Below, in pieces: positions 54,635-62,938 of a stretch of DNA of 64,000 nt. Both the position numbers and the translations under genes were made by a program. A model generated the notes under the pieces. That model was not told where the DNA came from. It did no database searches and worked only from the letters and a program-made list of their open reading frames with translations. Source of the stretch: Jannaschia rubra (GTDB taxonomy: Bacteria > Pseudomonadota > Alphaproteobacteria > Rhodobacterales > Rhodobacteraceae); assembly GCF_001403735.1 (NCBI RefSeq), contig NZ_CXPG01000020.1, positions 372,001 to 436,000 on the forward strand. Direction: 5' to 3'. Position 1 is the first letter of the stretch, and each line of letters opens with the position of its first letter.

Positions 54635-55291
54635 ATGACCGGCCCCTCCACTCCCTATCGCCCGCCGCATGGCCCCATCGCGGTGATCCACCGGGACGAT
54701 CACCTGCTGGTGGTGGACAAGCCGCAGGGCCTTCTGTCGGTGCCGGGGCGGGGTCCGGACCTGACCGATTGCCTGCTAGCGCGGCTGGCGGCGATCTGGC
54801 CCGAGGTGCTGCTGTGCCACAGGCTCGACCGCGACACGTCGGGGATCATGGTCTTCGCGCTGACCAAGGAAGGCCAGCGCAAGATGGGCCGCATGTTCGA
54901 GGTGCGCCGCGTCCGCAAGCGGTACATCGCGCGGGTCGCGGGCCGGGTGGCGGCGCCGTCGGGGACGATCGACCTGCCGCTGATCGTCGACTGGCCGAAC
55001 CGTCCCCTTCAGCATGTGAACCACGAGACCGGCAAGCCCGCCGTCACCGACTGGACGCGCGTCGCGCATGAGGGCGACACGACGCGGATGCGCCTGATGC
55101 CGCGCACCGGGCGCAGCCACCAGTTGCGCGTGCACATGCGCGAACTGGGCCACCCGATCCTGGGCGATCCGTTCTATGCCACGGGGGCGGCGCTGGATCA
55201 TCCGCGGATGATGCTGCACGCCGAGGGCCTGAAGTTCGAGCATCCGGTGACGGGCAAGGTCATGCGGCTGGAGGCGCCGGTGCCGTTCTGA
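54635..55291 (+). CDS. RluA-family pseudouridine synthase
   Basis: 218 aa. The catalytic Asp65 lies in CHRLDRDTSGIMVFA. Other blocks are VIHRDDHLLVVDKPQGLLSVPG, RVRKRYIARV, MPRTGRSHQLRVHM, LGHPILGDPFY and MLHAEGLKFEHPVTG. It converts uridines in 23S rRNA or tRNA to pseudouridine. The short form without an S4 domain matches RluA itself more than RluC/RluD, but the target site is not provable from sequence. Confidence 0.88.
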   Translation: MTGPSTPYRPPHGPIAVIHRDDHLLVVDKPQGLLSVPGRGPDLTDCLLARLAAIWPEVLLCHRLDRDTSGIMVFALTKEGQRKMGRMFEVRRVRKRYIARVAGRVAAPSGTIDLPLIVDWPNRPLQHVNHETGKPAVTDWTRVAHEGDTTRMRLMPRTGRSHQLRVHMRELGHPILGDPFYATGAALDHPRMMLHAEGLKFEHPVTGKVMRLEAPVPF

Positions 55292-55363
55292 CGCGCCGCT
55301 CTGGTCTGGCGCGGCGGAGATGACTAGGTATCGGGCGAGCCATTCAACCCGAGGAGACATGCC

Positions 55364-56020
55364 ATGAGCCTGCGCATCAACCAGACCGTTCCCGATTTCG
55401 AGGCCGAGACCAGCGAGGGGCACATCCGCTTCCACGACTGGATCGGCGACGACTGGGCCATCCTGTTCAGCCATCCCAAGGATTTCACCCCGGTCTGCAC
55501 CACCGAGTTCGGCGCCGTCGCGCAGCTCGACGCCGAATGGAAGAAGCGCGGCGTCAAGGTGATCGGCATTTCCGTCGACGGGGCGGAGGAGCATCGCAAG
55601 TGGAAGTCCGACATCTCGGAGTTCGCAGGCGCGGAGGCGGGGTTCCCCATCATCGCCGACGAATCGCTGGAGGTGTCCAAGGCCTATGACATGCTGCCCG
55701 ACGACGCCTATCTGCCCGACGGCCGCACGCCCGACGACACCGCGACGGTGCGCGCCGTCTACATCATCGGGCCGGACAAGAAGCTGAAGCTGTCGATGAC
55801 CTATCCGATGAACGTGGGCCGCAACTTCGCCGAGATCCTGCGCGCCGTGGACGGGTTGCAGACCGCCGCCAGGCACGGCGTGGCGACGCCCGCCAACTGG
55901 GAGCAGGGCAAGGACGTGGTGATCCCCACGTCGCTGTCAAACGAGGATGCGACGGCGAAGTTCGGCGACTTCAAGACGCATTTCCCCTATCTGCGGATGA
56001 CGCGCGACCCCTCGCAGTGA
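55364..56020 (+). CDS. 1-Cys peroxiredoxin (Prx6 type)
   Basis: 218 aa. The peroxidatic Cys45 is in KDFTPVCTTEFG, and it is the only cysteine in the chain, so resolution needs an external thiol. Length and the C-terminal extension (DVVIPTSLSNEDATAKFGDF, PYLRMTRDP) mark the Prx6 subgroup. It reduces hydrogen peroxide and organic hydroperoxides. GAGGAG precedes ATG 55364. It lies near the oxidative-stress rpoE module, but a shared control is not shown. Confidence 0.92.
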   Translation: MSLRINQTVPDFEAETSEGHIRFHDWIGDDWAILFSHPKDFTPVCTTEFGAVAQLDAEWKKRGVKVIGISVDGAEEHRKWKSDISEFAGAEAGFPIIADESLEVSKAYDMLPDDAYLPDGRTPDDTATVRAVYIIGPDKKLKLSMTYPMNVGRNFAEILRAVDGLQTAARHGVATPANWEQGKDVVIPTSLSNEDATAKFGDFKTHFPYLRMTRDPSQ

Positions 56021-56030
56021 TCCGGCGCGC

Positions 56031-56705
56031 GTGAGCGACGGGCGGCCCGTCTCGCCCTATCTGGTGCCCGGTTTCTACGACCGGGCGCTGTCGCAGGGGC
56101 GCCACCGCGAGATCGTCGGCGGCCGCTGGGACGAGACGGGGCGCGCGCAGATGGATGTCCTGCGCGCGGCGGGGCTCCGGCCGGATCACCGGCTTCTGGA
56201 CGTGGGCGCGGGGGCATTGCGCCTAGGGTGCCGGGCGGTGCCCTGGCTCGACCCCGGCAACTACTGGGCGACGGATGCCTCGGGCGGGCTGATGCGGCGG
56301 GGGCGGGAGGTGGAGCTGGCCGACCCGGCCCGCCTGCCGGTGGAGCAGCTGATCGAGGATGCGGAGTTCGCCTATCCGGGCGTGACGCCCCGGATCGACG
56401 TCGCCATCGCCTTCGCCGTCTTCACCCATCTGCCCCATGACCGGCTGGCCGCTGCGCTGGGCCGGGCGCGGGTGCGGTTTCCGGGCCTGCGGGCGTTCCT
56501 GTTCACGGTGTTCCTGGTGCCCGAAGACCGCTTCGCCGGGGCCTTCCGACAGGCCGACGGCGTCGTGACGCATCCGGCGCGGCCGCCCTGGCACATGACG
56601 GAGGCGGTGCTGCACGCGCTGACGGAGGCGGCGGGGTTCGGGATGGACCTGCGCGACACCGTGCTGCCGCGCGGACAGCGGCTGGTCGAGGCGCGGCCGA
56701 AGTAG
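56031..56705 (+). CDS. Class I SAM-dependent methyltransferase
   Basis: 224 aa from GTG 56031. The SAM-binding motif I is LLDVGAGALRLG (about 55-66), an acidic turn ATDASGG follows, and PRIDVAIAFAVFTHLPHDRL is a motif-II-like block. The substrate cannot be told. It starts 11 bp after the peroxiredoxin gene, so it may be co-transcribed with it. Confidence 0.8.
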   Translation: MSDGRPVSPYLVPGFYDRALSQGRHREIVGGRWDETGRAQMDVLRAAGLRPDHRLLDVGAGALRLGCRAVPWLDPGNYWATDASGGLMRRGREVELADPARLPVEQLIEDAEFAYPGVTPRIDVAIAFAVFTHLPHDRLAAALGRARVRFPGLRAFLFTVFLVPEDRFAGAFRQADGVVTHPARPPWHMTEAVLHALTEAAGFGMDLRDTVLPRGQRLVEARPK

Positions 56706-56716
56706 CCCACGAAAAA

Positions 56717-56734
56717 GGCCACCCGAGGGTGGCC
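56717..56734 (-). terminator. Rho-independent terminator of rpmJ
   Basis: A perfect 8-bp stem GGCCACCC / GGGTGGCC with a 2-nt loop, followed on the minus strand by TTTTTC (plus-strand 56711-56716). It lies 27 bp after the rpmJ stop. The T-run shows it works for the minus strand; the plus-strand methyltransferase gene ends just before it. Confidence 0.85.
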
Positions 56735-56760
56735 CATCCGTCACGGTCTCGTGCCGATCC

Positions 56761-56886
56761 TCAGCCCTGGCGGGCCTTGAAGCGGCGCTGGGTCTTGTTG
56801 ATCACATAGACCCGGCCCTTGCGGCGCACGACGCGGCAATCGCGGTGCCGGTTCTTGAGCGACCGGAGGGAATTGCGAACCTTCAT
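56761..56886 (-). CDS. rpmJ: 50S ribosomal protein L36
   Basis: 41 aa, the usual alphaproteobacterial size. [40 protein letters not shown]. It carries one cysteine only, so it is the zinc-free form of L36. It has its own terminator and is flanked upstream by tRNA-Val. It is too short for most gene-length cut-offs but unmistakable. Confidence 0.95.
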   Translation of the reverse strand: MKVRNSLRSLKNRHRDCRVVRRKGRVYVINKTQRRFKARQG

Positions 56887-56960
56887 GGCTGCGTCTCCTA
56901 TCATCGCGGCGCGCTGTGACGCCGTGGGTTGAACCTCATGCCCCCGGGACGGGAGCGGCG

Positions 56961-57035
56961 TGGTGGGCGATACTGGGATCGAACCAGTGACCCCTTCGAT
57001 GTCAACGAAGTGCTCTACCGCTGAGCTAATCACCC
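56961..57035 (-). tRNA. tRNA-Val (anticodon GAC), CCA encoded
   Basis: 75 nt on the minus strand. Acceptor GGGTGAT pairs with ATCGCCC and is followed by ACCA; D-arm GCTC...GAGC; anticodon stem CTTCG/CGAAG around the loop TTGACAT (anticodon GAC); T-arm ACTGG-TTCGATC-CCAGT. All stems pair, with one G-T in the acceptor. Confidence 0.96.
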
Positions 57036-57048
57036 CCTCACGACGAAA

Positions 57049-57068
57049 CCACGGAACGGAATCCGTGG
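57049..57068. other. Hairpin just upstream of tRNA-Val
   Basis: CCACGGA-ACGGAA-TCCGTGG, a perfect 7-bp stem 14 bp before the tRNA 5' end (on the minus strand the stem is followed by TTTCG). It may be a weak terminator or part of the 5' leader; no function can be assigned. Confidence 0.35.
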
Positions 57069-57178
57069 CCCCTTCGATTGGTGGCCGGTGGATAGATGCT
57101 TTCAACGGGTCGTGCAAGAGGGGTTTGTCAGAGTTTCCCCGCCGCCCTATCTTGCCCGCCAAGGAGGGGCCGCAGCCC

Positions 57179-58036
57179 GTGACGACCGCACCGTTCAACC
57201 TGATCCGGCCCGACGTCCCGGCAGCCCCCGTGGTGGTGGCGAGCCCCCATTCGGGCCGCTTCTACGACGCCGGATTCCTGCGGGCCAGCGTGCTGGACGC
57301 CGCGCGCATCCGCTCGTCGGAGGATGCCTATGTCGACCTCCTGCTCGACGGCATCCCCGCGCTGGGCGTGCCGGTCCTGTCGGCGGTGATGCCGCGCGCC
57401 TTCGTCGACCTGAACCGCGCGCCGGAGGAGCTGGACCCCGCCGTCGTCCACGGGGTCCCGCGCGGCCGGACCACGCCGCGCATCAGTTCGGGGCTGGGCG
57501 TCATTCCCCGCGTGGTGGCGCAGGGGCGGGCGATCTATCGCGGGAAGATCGGGCTGGAGGAGGCCCGGGCGCGCATCGACACCTGGTGGCGGCCCTATCA
57601 CGCGACGCTGGAGGGCCTCATGGCGGAGGCGGAGGGCCGGTTCGGCCGCGCGATCCTGCTCGACATCCATTCCATGCCGCACGAGGCGATTGAGGGGGCG
57701 GGCGCGCCGGGGCAGGAGCCGCAGATCGTGCTGGGCGACCGGTTCGGCGCCGCCGCCGCGCCGGCGCTGATGGATGCGGCCGAGGCGGTGTTCACGGACC
57801 TGGGCCTGCGGGTCGCGCGCAACGCGCCTTTCGCCGGGGCCTATGTCACCCAGGCCTACGGCCAGCCCGAACGCGGGCGCCATGCCATCCAGATCGAGAT
57901 CGACCGCGCGCTCTACCTCGACGAGGCGACGACCGAGCCCGGTCCGGAGTTCCAAGCGGTGCAGGCGATGATGACCGAGGCCATCGCGCGGTTCTGCGCG
58001 CAGGTCGCGCCCGCCCGGGACCTGGCCGCCGAATAG
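57179..58036 (+). CDS. N-formylglutamate amidohydrolase family protein
   Basis: 285 aa from GTG 57179, about 8 nt after AAGGAGGGG. Family motifs: [13 protein letters not shown] with the metal His, [39 protein letters not shown] with the second metal His and [30 protein letters not shown]. It hydrolyses N-formylglutamate or similar formyl/acyl amides. No histidine-utilisation genes are nearby, so the physiological role is open. Confidence 0.88.
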   Translation: MTTAPFNLIRPDVPAAPVVVASPHSGRFYDAGFLRASVLDAARIRSSEDAYVDLLLDGIPALGVPVLSAVMPRAFVDLNRAPEELDPAVVHGVPRGRTTPRISSGLGVIPRVVAQGRAIYRGKIGLEEARARIDTWWRPYHATLEGLMAEAEGRFGRAILLDIHSMPHEAIEGAGAPGQEPQIVLGDRFGAAAAPALMDAAEAVFTDLGLRVARNAPFAGAYVTQAYGQPERGRHAIQIEIDRALYLDEATTEPGPEFQAVQAMMTEAIARFCAQVAPARDLAAE

Positions 58037-58039
58037 ACC

Positions 58040-59293
58040 TCAGCGCAGCGCGCGGCCCTTGGCGATGGCCGCTGCGCCGAACCGTGCGCGGATCGCGTCG
58101 GTGGCCCGCTCGGCGGCGGCCCGGCGCGCGGCGCCCGGATCCAGCAGGTCCCCGCCCCGGTCGGCCGCATCGGCCGCGCAGAGGTCCGCCAGCCCCACCC
58201 CGATCAGCCGCGCGGGGCCGGGGCCGCCCAGCGCGTCGAACAGCGCCCGCCCCTCGCGGTAGATGCGGTCGGCCATCTGCGTGGGCTCGGACAGGGCATG
58301 GCGGCGGGTGATCGTGGTGAAGTTTGCGCGCTTGAGTTTCAGCGTGACGACCCGGCCCGCCAGATCACGCGCCTTGGCACGGGCCGAGACCTGTTCGGCA
58401 AGACGCCAGATGTGGCCGTCGAGGATGTCGGGGTCGGCGGTATCCTCATCGAAGGTCGTCTCCTTCGAGATGGATTTGACGGGGCGGTGGGCGCGGACGG
58501 GGCGCATGTCCTCGCCCCGCGCCAGATGCCAGAGGCGGTCGCCCATCGAGCCGAAGCGCCGCGCGAGGTCGGCGCGATCCCAGCGCCTGAGGTCCGCGAT
58601 GGTGTCGATGCCCGCGCGCCGCAGCGATTCCTGCCCCACGGCGCCGATGCCGAAGACGATGCCCACGGGCTTCGGCGCAAGGAACGCCTCGGTCTCGGCT
58701 CGGCCGATGACGGAAAAGCCGCGTGGCTTGTCGAGGTCGCTGGCGATCTTTGCCAAAAACTTGTTGTGGCTGAGGCCGATTGAGCCGGTGATCCCGATCT
58801 CGTCGCTGATCCGCCGGGTCAGGCGGGCGAGCATCACCGCGGGCGGCGCGCCGTGCAGGCGGGCGGTGCCGGTGAGGTCGAGGAACGCCTCGTCGAGCGA
58901 GAGGGGTTCGATGGCGGGGGTCAGCTCCTCCATCATCGCGCGGATCTGGCGGCTGACCTCGACATAGAGGTCCATGCGGCCCTTGATGATGACCGCGTCG
59001 GGGCAGAGTTTGAGCGCCTTGAACATCGGCATGGCGGAGCGCACGCCGCGGATGCGCGCGATATAGCAGCAGGTCGTCACCACGCCCCGCCGCCCGCCTC
59101 CGACGATCACGGGCTTGTCGGCCAGTTCGGGCCGGTCGCGCTTTTCCACGCTGGCGTAGAACGCGTCGCAATCCATGTGCGCGATGGAGAGGTCGAAAAG
59201 CTCCGGATGGGCGGTGACGCGCGGTGACCGGCAGGCGGGGCAACGCGTCCCGTCGTCGAAGGTGGTCAGGCAGTGGCGGCAGAGCGCGGGCAT
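58040..59293 (-). CDS. dinB: DNA polymerase IV with N-terminal zinc ribbon
   Basis: 417 aa. Cys5, Cys8, Cys18 and Cys21 form an N-terminal zinc-ribbon-like knot not present in E. coli DinB. The Y-family core follows: HMDCDAFYASVEKRD with catalytic Asp41, SLDEAFLDLTG with the second acidic pair, GLSHNKFLAKIASDLDKPRG, and the little-finger part. A translesion polymerase. It converges with the amidohydrolase gene, the stops only 3 bp apart. Confidence 0.92.
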   Translation of the reverse strand: MPALCRHCLTTFDDGTRCPACRSPRVTAHPELFDLSIAHMDCDAFYASVEKRDRPELADKPVIVGGGRRGVVTTCCYIARIRGVRSAMPMFKALKLCPDAVIIKGRMDLYVEVSRQIRAMMEELTPAIEPLSLDEAFLDLTGTARLHGAPPAVMLARLTRRISDEIGITGSIGLSHNKFLAKIASDLDKPRGFSVIGRAETEAFLAPKPVGIVFGIGAVGQESLRRAGIDTIADLRRWDRADLARRFGSMGDRLWHLARGEDMRPVRAHRPVKSISKETTFDEDTADPDILDGHIWRLAEQVSARAKARDLAGRVVTLKLKRANFTTITRRHALSEPTQMADRIYREGRALFDALGGPGPARLIGVGLADLCAADAADRGGDLLDPGAARRAAAERATDAIRARFGAAAIAKGRALR

Positions 59294-59386
59294 CGGTGCA
59301 GTCTAGCCGGAGACGCAGGCAACGGGAACTGTCGCCGCGCCGGCGGGTTGGCTTCGTGCCGCATGACCTTGCGAAAGGACGGACCG

Positions 59387-59653
59387 ATGCCCGACGTTAC
59401 CCGCCCGCAGGATTCCCGCCGCAAGCGCCCCGCGCCCGGGGGGCCGGTGCCGGGTGGCGAAGACCTGACCCCTTCGGACGTGGCGCCGCACCGCTCGCGC
59501 GCGACATTCGGATGGGTGCTGGTCGCCGTGGTGATCGTGGTGGCCGCCGTCCTGATCGTCGTCTTCGCCGGACGCGCGCCCGACCTGTCCGACGGCGCGC
59601 CCGAAGCCGAGATCGTGGGCGAGGACGCCGTTGTCATCGTGCCCGAGGACTGA
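59387..59653 (+). CDS. 88-aa single-pass membrane protein with acidic tail (upstream of SPFH)
   Basis: ATG 59387 follows AAAGGAC. A basic, Pro-rich cytoplasmic N-terminus (RRKRPAPGG), one transmembrane helix at about 42-61 (GWVLVAVVIVVAAVLIVVFA), and a short acidic tail (EAEIVGEDAVVIVPED). The family is not recognised. The layout resembles the 78-aa protein encoded on the other side of the SPFH-NfeD pair at 60990. Confidence 0.55.
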   Translation: MPDVTRPQDSRRKRPAPGGPVPGGEDLTPSDVAPHRSRATFGWVLVAVVIVVAAVLIVVFAGRAPDLSDGAPEAEIVGEDAVVIVPED

Positions 59654-59727
59654 CCCCGCGAACCCGTCGTTGCATCGCGGCCCCCGCTGACCCAGAGTGC
59701 CGCGACAACGGATCGCAGGGACGGATC

Positions 59728-60621
59728 ATGGACGGGCAGGACGAGGTATTGGCTTTCGCGGGCGAGAACGCGGTGTTGATCGGCGTGGCGATCCTGGTGG
59801 TCGTCTGCATTCTCCTTGCGGTCCGGATCGTGCCACAGTCGGAGAAGTTCGTGGTCGAGCGGTTCGGCCGGCTGCGGTCGGTTCTGGGGCCGGGCATCAA
59901 TCTGATCGTGCCGTTCCTCGACCGCGTGGCGCATCGCATCAGCATCCTGGAGCGGCAGCTTCCCAATGCCCATCAGGACGCCATCACCCGCGACAACGTG
60001 CTGGTCCAGGTCGAGACCTCGGTCTTCTATCGCATCCTGCATCCCGAAAAGACGGTTTACCGCATCCGCGACGTGGATGCGGCCATCGCCACGACGGTCG
60101 CGGGGATCGTGCGCGCCGAGATCGGGATGATGGAGTTGGACGAGGTGCAGTCCAACCGCTCCGAGGTGATCGCGAAGATCAAGGCGCAGGTGGCGGATGC
60201 GGTGGACGACTGGGGGATCGAGGTGACGCGCGCCGAGATCCTGGACGTGAACCTCGACGCGCAGACGCGGGACGCGATGCTGCAGCAGCTCAACGCCGAG
60301 CGGGCCCGCCGGGCGCAGGTGACGGAGGCGGAGGGCAGGCGCCGCGCCGTCGAGCTGGCCGCCGATGCGGAGCTTTACGCCGCCGAGCAGACCGCCAAGG
60401 CCCGCCGGATCGCCGCCGATGCGGAAGCCTATGCCACAAGCGTCGTGGCCAAGGCCATCGCCGAGAACGGGCTGGAGGCGGCGCAGTATCAGGTCGCGCT
60501 GAAGCAGGTGGAGGCGCTGACCGCACTGGGGCGCGGGACCGGGTCGCAGACCGTGGTCGTACCGGCCTCGGCGCTCGATGCCTTCGGCGAGGCGTTCCGC
60601 ATGCTCAAGGGTCGCGGCTGA
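59728..60621 (+). CDS. SPFH/Band 7 (stomatin-like) membrane protein
   Basis: 297 aa. One N-terminal membrane anchor (about 16-34 VLIGVAILVVVCILLAVRI), an SPFH domain (about 35-180: EKFVVERFGRLRSVLGPGIN, ITRDNVLVQVETSVFYRI), then a coiled-coil Ala/Glu-rich segment (about 190-250) and a short end. Stomatins organise membrane microdomains and usually pair with an NfeD protein, which is encoded next and overlaps by one base. ATG 59728 was chosen as the start matching the family N-terminus. Confidence 0.9.
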   Translation: MDGQDEVLAFAGENAVLIGVAILVVVCILLAVRIVPQSEKFVVERFGRLRSVLGPGINLIVPFLDRVAHRISILERQLPNAHQDAITRDNVLVQVETSVFYRILHPEKTVYRIRDVDAAIATTVAGIVRAEIGMMELDEVQSNRSEVIAKIKAQVADAVDDWGIEVTRAEILDVNLDAQTRDAMLQQLNAERARRAQVTEAEGRRRAVELAADAELYAAEQTAKARRIAADAEAYATSVVAKAIAENGLEAAQYQVALKQVEALTALGRGTGSQTVVVPASALDAFGEAFRMLKGRG

Positions 60622-60905
60622 TGCTGTCGGAATGGTGGGCCTGGGCGCTGGCGGCCGTCGTTTTCGGCATCCTTGAGGTGGTGGCGCCTACCCATATCCT
60701 GCTGGGGTTCGCGGTGGGCGCGGGCCTCGTGTCGCTGGGCCTCGCCTTCGGCCTGCTCGGGGCGCTGGCGGCGACGGGCAGCGGGGCGGCCTGGCTGCTT
60801 CTGGTTTTCGCGGTGCTGTCGCTCGGCGCCTGGCTCGTGCTGCGGCGCCTGTTCGAGAGGCCGGACGAGACGCCCCGGACGTTCGACCGCGACATCAACG
60901 ACTGA
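60621..60905 (+). CDS. NfeD-like membrane protein
   Basis: 94 aa. Two or three hydrophobic segments (WAWALAAVVFGILEVVAP, LLGFAVGAGLVSLGLAFGLLG, WLLLVFAVLSLGAWLVLRR). The short NfeD1b form, lacking the C-terminal OB-fold of longer members; the tail is RPDETPRTFDRDIND. Overlaps the SPFH gene (TGATG), the classic stomatin-NfeD pair. Confidence 0.85.
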   Translation: MLSEWWAWALAAVVFGILEVVAPTHILLGFAVGAGLVSLGLAFGLLGALAATGSGAAWLLLVFAVLSLGAWLVLRRLFERPDETPRTFDRDIND

Positions 60906-60989
60906 ACCGCTATCGGCACCAATCCATCCGGGCACGGAACGCCCCCGCCCGGATCGACGTTCCCCCTGCGACAACGAAGGAGGATCGAC

Positions 60990-61226
60990 ATGGTCAGGGA
61001 ACCCGAGGACGCCCCCGTGCCCGAACGGTCGAAAGGCATTTTCTACGTCGGACTGGTGGTCGCCGTGGTGTTGGGCGCCGTCCTGCTCTTCATCATTCTG
61101 CCGAACATGATGACAGCCGCCGACGACGGACCGGCCGAAGGGGTGGACGGCATCGTCATGCCGTCGGACGACGGGTTGGTGGAAGGCGACGGCGACGAGA
61201 TCGTGGACAACCCCGCGCTGGAGTGA
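60990..61226 (+). CDS. 78-aa single-pass membrane protein with acidic tail (downstream of NfeD)
   Basis: ATG 60990 is 6 nt after GGAGGATC. A short charged N-terminus, one transmembrane helix at about 18-40 (FYVGLVVAVVLGAVLLFIIL), and a strongly acidic tail (DDGPAEGVDG, PSDDGLVEGDGDEIVD). The family is not recognised. Same topology and charge pattern as the 88-aa protein at 59387, so the two may be distant paralogues flanking the SPFH-NfeD pair. Confidence 0.55.
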   Translation: MVREPEDAPVPERSKGIFYVGLVVAVVLGAVLLFIILPNMMTAADDGPAEGVDGIVMPSDDGLVEGDGDEIVDNPALE

Positions 61227-61235
61227 GCGGCGCCG

Positions 61236-61937
61236 TCAGGCCCGCAGGTCGGCCAGGATCGCGCGGGCGGCGGCGGCCGGGTCGTCGGTCGCATGGATCG
61301 GCCGGCCCACGACGATGTGGTCGGCGCCCGCATCCACGGCCGCGCGCGGCGTGGTGACGCGCTTCTGGTCGCCCATGGCCGCGCCCTCGGGGCGGACGCC
61401 GGGCGTGACGATGAGCCTGCCCTCGGCCTGCGGCAGGGCGCGGATCAGTGCCGCTTCCTGCGGGGAGGCGATGACGCCGTCGGCGCCCGCCTCGAAGGCA
61501 CGGGCGGCGCGGGCGGCCACGAGGTCGGGGATGTCGCCCGGCACGATCAGCGCCGCGTCGAGGTCGGAGCGGTCGAGCGAGGTGAGCACCGTCACGGCAA
61601 GGATCTTCATGGACCCCTTGGCCTGCGCCGCCGCCGCGACGACGGTCGGATCGCCGTGGACCGTCAGGAAGTCGAGGTCGAACCGCGAAAGGCCCCGCAC
61701 GGCGGCTTCCACCGTGGCGCCGATGTCGAAGAGCTTGAGGTCGAGGAAGATGCGCTTGCCGTGTTCGTCCTTGAGCTCGTTGGCCAGCGCCAGCCCGCCC
61801 CCGGTCAGCATCCCCAGCCCGATCTTGTAGAACGACACCGCATCGCCCAGCCGTTCGGCCATGGCGAGGCCCGAGAGCGCGTCGGGCAGGTCGAGCGCCA
61901 CGATCAGGCGGTCGTCGGAACGGGTGGTGTCGGTCAT
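61236..61937 (-). CDS. pyrF: Orotidine 5'-phosphate decarboxylase
   Basis: 233 aa TIM-barrel enzyme making UMP from OMP. LIVALDLPDA at the N-terminus, the catalytic Lys/Asp network in FLDLKLFDIGATVEAAV, GVIASPQEAALIR, VTPGVRPEGA and the phosphate loop HIVVGRPI. Convergent with the small membrane protein gene, the stops 9 bp apart. Confidence 0.95.
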   Translation of the reverse strand: MTDTTRSDDRLIVALDLPDALSGLAMAERLGDAVSFYKIGLGMLTGGGLALANELKDEHGKRIFLDLKLFDIGATVEAAVRGLSRFDLDFLTVHGDPTVVAAAAQAKGSMKILAVTVLTSLDRSDLDAALIVPGDIPDLVAARAARAFEAGADGVIASPQEAALIRALPQAEGRLIVTPGVRPEGAAMGDQKRVTTPRAAVDAGADHIVVGRPIHATDDPAAAARAILADLRA

Positions 61938-61998
61938 GCTGCCTCCGCCGGTCGGGTCGGTCGGGGCCTAGGTCAGGGCGCGGCCGCTGTCCAGCCGG

Positions 61999-62187
61999 TC
62001 AGGCCTGCGACCGGGCGGTCAGGGCGCGCACGGCATCGGCATGCGTCCAGAGCGGATGGGCGGGAATGGAGAGGTGCTGGCGCAGGACCCGGCCGCTGCG
62101 GTTGCGGCGAATGGCGACGCCATCGACGCGCCCGGTCAGCGGGTCGAACCTTATGTCGGCGATCCGTATCAGACGGTGTGCGGTCAT
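61999..62187 (-). CDS. 62-aa basic hypothetical protein
   Basis: ATG 62187 has a very good ribosome site (AAAGGAGG) 6 nt upstream. The sequence is Arg-rich with no membrane segment (IRIADIRFDPLTGRVDG, RRNRSGRVLRQHL, PAHPLWTHADAVRAL). The family is not recognised. It lies between pyrF and the EVE gene, on the same strand as both. Confidence 0.55.
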   Translation of the reverse strand: MTAHRLIRIADIRFDPLTGRVDGVAIRRNRSGRVLRQHLSIPAHPLWTHADAVRALTARSQA

Positions 62188-62240
62188 CCCGGTCCTCCTT
62201 TACCCAGGGGCAACGCCGGCCGAGACGAGATGGTTGCGAT

Positions 62241-62660
62241 TCAGTTACGAAGGCCGGCCATCCGTCGGACAAGGCGCCATTCTTCGGGCGTCACGGGCTG
62301 CACCGACAGGCGGCTGTTGCGGACCAGCGCCATGTCCGAAAGCTCCGGCGTGTCCTTGATGCGCGCCAGCGTGACGGGGCTGGGCAGGGGTTCGACCGCG
62401 CGCAGGTCGACGCATTCCCACCGGGGGTCGTCGGTGGTGCTGTCGGGATGGACCGCCGCGCAGACCTCGACGATGCCGACGACGGCCTTCTCGTCCTGGC
62501 TGTGGTAGAAGAAGCCGAGATCGCCCACGGCCATGTCGCGCATGAAGTTGCGGGCCTGATAATTGCGGACGCCGTCCCATTCCTCGCCCGCGTCGCCGCG
62601 CGCCACCTGGTCGTCCCAGGACCAGACGCCGGGTTCCGACTTGAACAGCCAGTGATTCAC
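62241..62660 (-). CDS. EVE-domain protein
   Basis: 139 aa from GTG 62660, which overlaps the yciI stop (GTGA). EVE/PUA-like features: NHWLFKSEPGVWSWDDQ, WDGVRNYQARNFMRDM, GDLGFFYHSQDEKAVVGIVEV and WECVDLRAVEPL. EVE domains bind modified bases in DNA or RNA. The order gpsA-yciI-EVE is common in Rhodobacteraceae. Confidence 0.9.
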   Translation of the reverse strand: MNHWLFKSEPGVWSWDDQVARGDAGEEWDGVRNYQARNFMRDMAVGDLGFFYHSQDEKAVVGIVEVCAAVHPDSTTDDPRWECVDLRAVEPLPSPVTLARIKDTPELSDMALVRNSRLSVQPVTPEEWRLVRRMAGLRN

Positions 62661-62938
62661 CGCGACAGGACCCGGTTCCAGGTCACGATCCGCACTTCGG
62701 CGAACAGGCCGGCGGTGGCATAGGGGTCGGCGGCGACGAAAGCCTCGACATGGGCGCGGCTGTCGGTGTCGAAGACGATGAGGGAGCCGCACATCTCGCC
62801 CGTCGCGTCGAGCAGCGGCCCGGCCTGCACGATGCGCTCGTCGGCCTTGACGCGGGCCAGGTGGGCGTCGCGGTTCGCCTTGCGGACGTGCAGGTGGTTG
62901 GGCTTGTCGGTGCAGATCAGGGCGTGGAGCATGGTCAT
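62657..62938 (-). CDS. YciI-family protein
   Basis: 93 aa. A ferredoxin-like fold protein: HALICTDKPNHLHVRKANRDAHL, QAGPLLDATGEMCGSLIVFD, AHVEAFVAADPYATAGLF. The His/Asp pair conserved in YciI is visible (Asp of the ADPY segment and the His at RDAHL). Activity is mostly unknown. It overlaps gpsA by 4 nt; a second ATG at 62932 is an alternative start. Confidence 0.87.
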   Translation of the reverse strand: MTMLHALICTDKPNHLHVRKANRDAHLARVKADERIVQAGPLLDATGEMCGSLIVFDTDSRAHVEAFVAADPYATAGLFAEVRIVTWNRVLSR

